Origin: Paraburkholderia sp. IMGN_8
GTDB taxonomy: Bacteria; Pseudomonadota; Gammaproteobacteria; Burkholderiales; Burkholderiaceae
NCBI RefSeq assembly: GCF_038050405.1
Contig: NZ_CP150901.1
Coordinates: 496,001 to 560,000, forward strand
Direction: 5' to 3'
Length of the DNA stretch: 64,000 nucleotides
Both the position numbers and the translations under genes were made by a program. Positions 63,661 to 64,000 of this stretch are shown piece by piece. Every line of letters begins with the position of its first letter. Position 1 is the first letter of the stretch. A model generated the notes under the pieces. That model saw only the letters and a program-made list of their open reading frames with translations. It ran no database searches and was not told where the DNA came from.

Positions 63661-64000
63661 ATGAACACAATGGGCTTCATTGCAGACCGCATTGGCCAGA
63701 TCGCCCCTGCGCAAACGATGGCAATGGCAGCAAAAGCGGCAGAACTGCGTCGTGCCGGGAAGAACGTCATATCCCTGTCGCAAGGCGAACCAGACTTTCA
63801 CACGCCCGAGAACATCCAGGCAGCAGCGATTCGTGCGATGCGCGAAGGCAAGACGCGCTACACGGAGGCCGCAGGTATTCGGGAGTTACGCGAGGCGATC
63901 GTCGCGAAACTGAAGCGCGACAACGGCGTCGACTACCCAGTGGATGGCGTCAGCGTGTCGGTTGGTGCGAAACAGGCGATTTTCGCGGCCTTTTTCGCTA
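63661..64000 (+). CDS. Class I aminotransferase, aspartate aminotransferase-like (5' part)
   Basis: The first 113 codons of a PLP-dependent class I aminotransferase: FIADRIGQIAPAQTMAMAAKA, given as RIGQIAPAQTMAMAAKA, then VISLSQGEPDFHTP and KTRYTEAAGIRELREAI with VSVGAKQAIFA. These are the N-terminal substrate and PLP phosphate contact regions of AspC-type enzymes. The PLP lysine lies beyond the window. The start could also be the second ATG at 63670. It follows rocA and may work in amino-acid catabolism. Confidence 0.88.
   Translation, partial: MNTMGFIADRIGQIAPAQTMAMAAKAAELRRAGKNVISLSQGEPDFHTPENIQAAAIRAMREGKTRYTEAAGIRELREAIVAKLKRDNGVDYPVDGVSVSVGAKQAIFAAFFA

Overview
The window reads as a high-GC betaproteobacterial chromosome, most likely Burkholderia sensu lato (Paraburkholderia, Caballeronia or Burkholderia). 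The evidence is codon bias, a Burkholderia-type porin, a selenocysteine formate dehydrogenase, a fused amino-acid ABC permease/ATPase, and a sugar operon that pairs an ABC importer with Entner-Doudoroff entry enzymes. No rRNA, tRNA or CRISPR array was recognised.

Layout. Bases 1-10 kb are patchy accessory DNA. They hold the 5' part of a CapA-type gene, a SAM hydroxide adenosyltransferase, a ParDE toxin-antitoxin pair beside a tyrosine-recombinase remnant, a DksA/TraR zinc-finger protein, a Crp/Fnr regulator divergent from a PhnZ-like HD protein, a class II aldolase, decayed ends of acetolactate synthase and acyl-CoA ligase genes, and an AT-rich epoxide hydrolase. Bases 9.6-17.5 kb are a nest of mobile elements: an IS110-family element, a group II intron whose reverse transcriptase gene is split by a three-gene serine-recombinase element, and a second group II intron. 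Bases 18-29.7 kb carry a porin and a minus-strand sugar operon (ROK regulator, ABC ATPase, permease, binding protein, pgi, PfkB kinase, zwf, aldose epimerase). This would import a hexose and route it through glucose-6-phosphate to 6-phosphogluconolactone. Bases 30-36 kb hold an Asp/Glu racemase-like gene, a small SRPBCC-like gene and a minus-strand unit of binding protein, fused permease-ATPase, GntR regulator and DUF1989 protein, headed by a tandem palindrome.

Bases 36.6-46.5 kb hold a pqqB stub, the fdnGHI formate dehydrogenase-N operon with an in-frame UGA and a SECIS hairpin, a SulP transporter, two small conserved-looking genes, a group II intron remnant and an IS110 remnant. Bases 46.7-61.7 kb are a catabolic island: a complete LivKHMGF-type ABC importer, a quinone reductase, a VOC protein, an aldehyde dehydrogenase, and a set (ccl, MmgE/PrpD, ict, acyl-CoA dehydrogenase, ich, LysR) whose content matches the Pseudomonas itaconate-degradation locus. 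The predicted route is itaconate to itaconyl-CoA (ict), then citramalyl-CoA (ich), then acetyl-CoA plus pyruvate (ccl). The window ends with a 1-pyrroline-5-carboxylate dehydrogenase and the start of a class I aminotransferase.

The observations most worth following are: the serine-recombinase insertion whose removal restores the intron ORF in frame; a conserved two-block DNA module with identical 32-bp spacing found upstream of two genes 10 kb apart; the operator-like palindromes before the ROK gene and the amino-acid transporter; and the Crp/Fnr-HD oxygenase-like pair.
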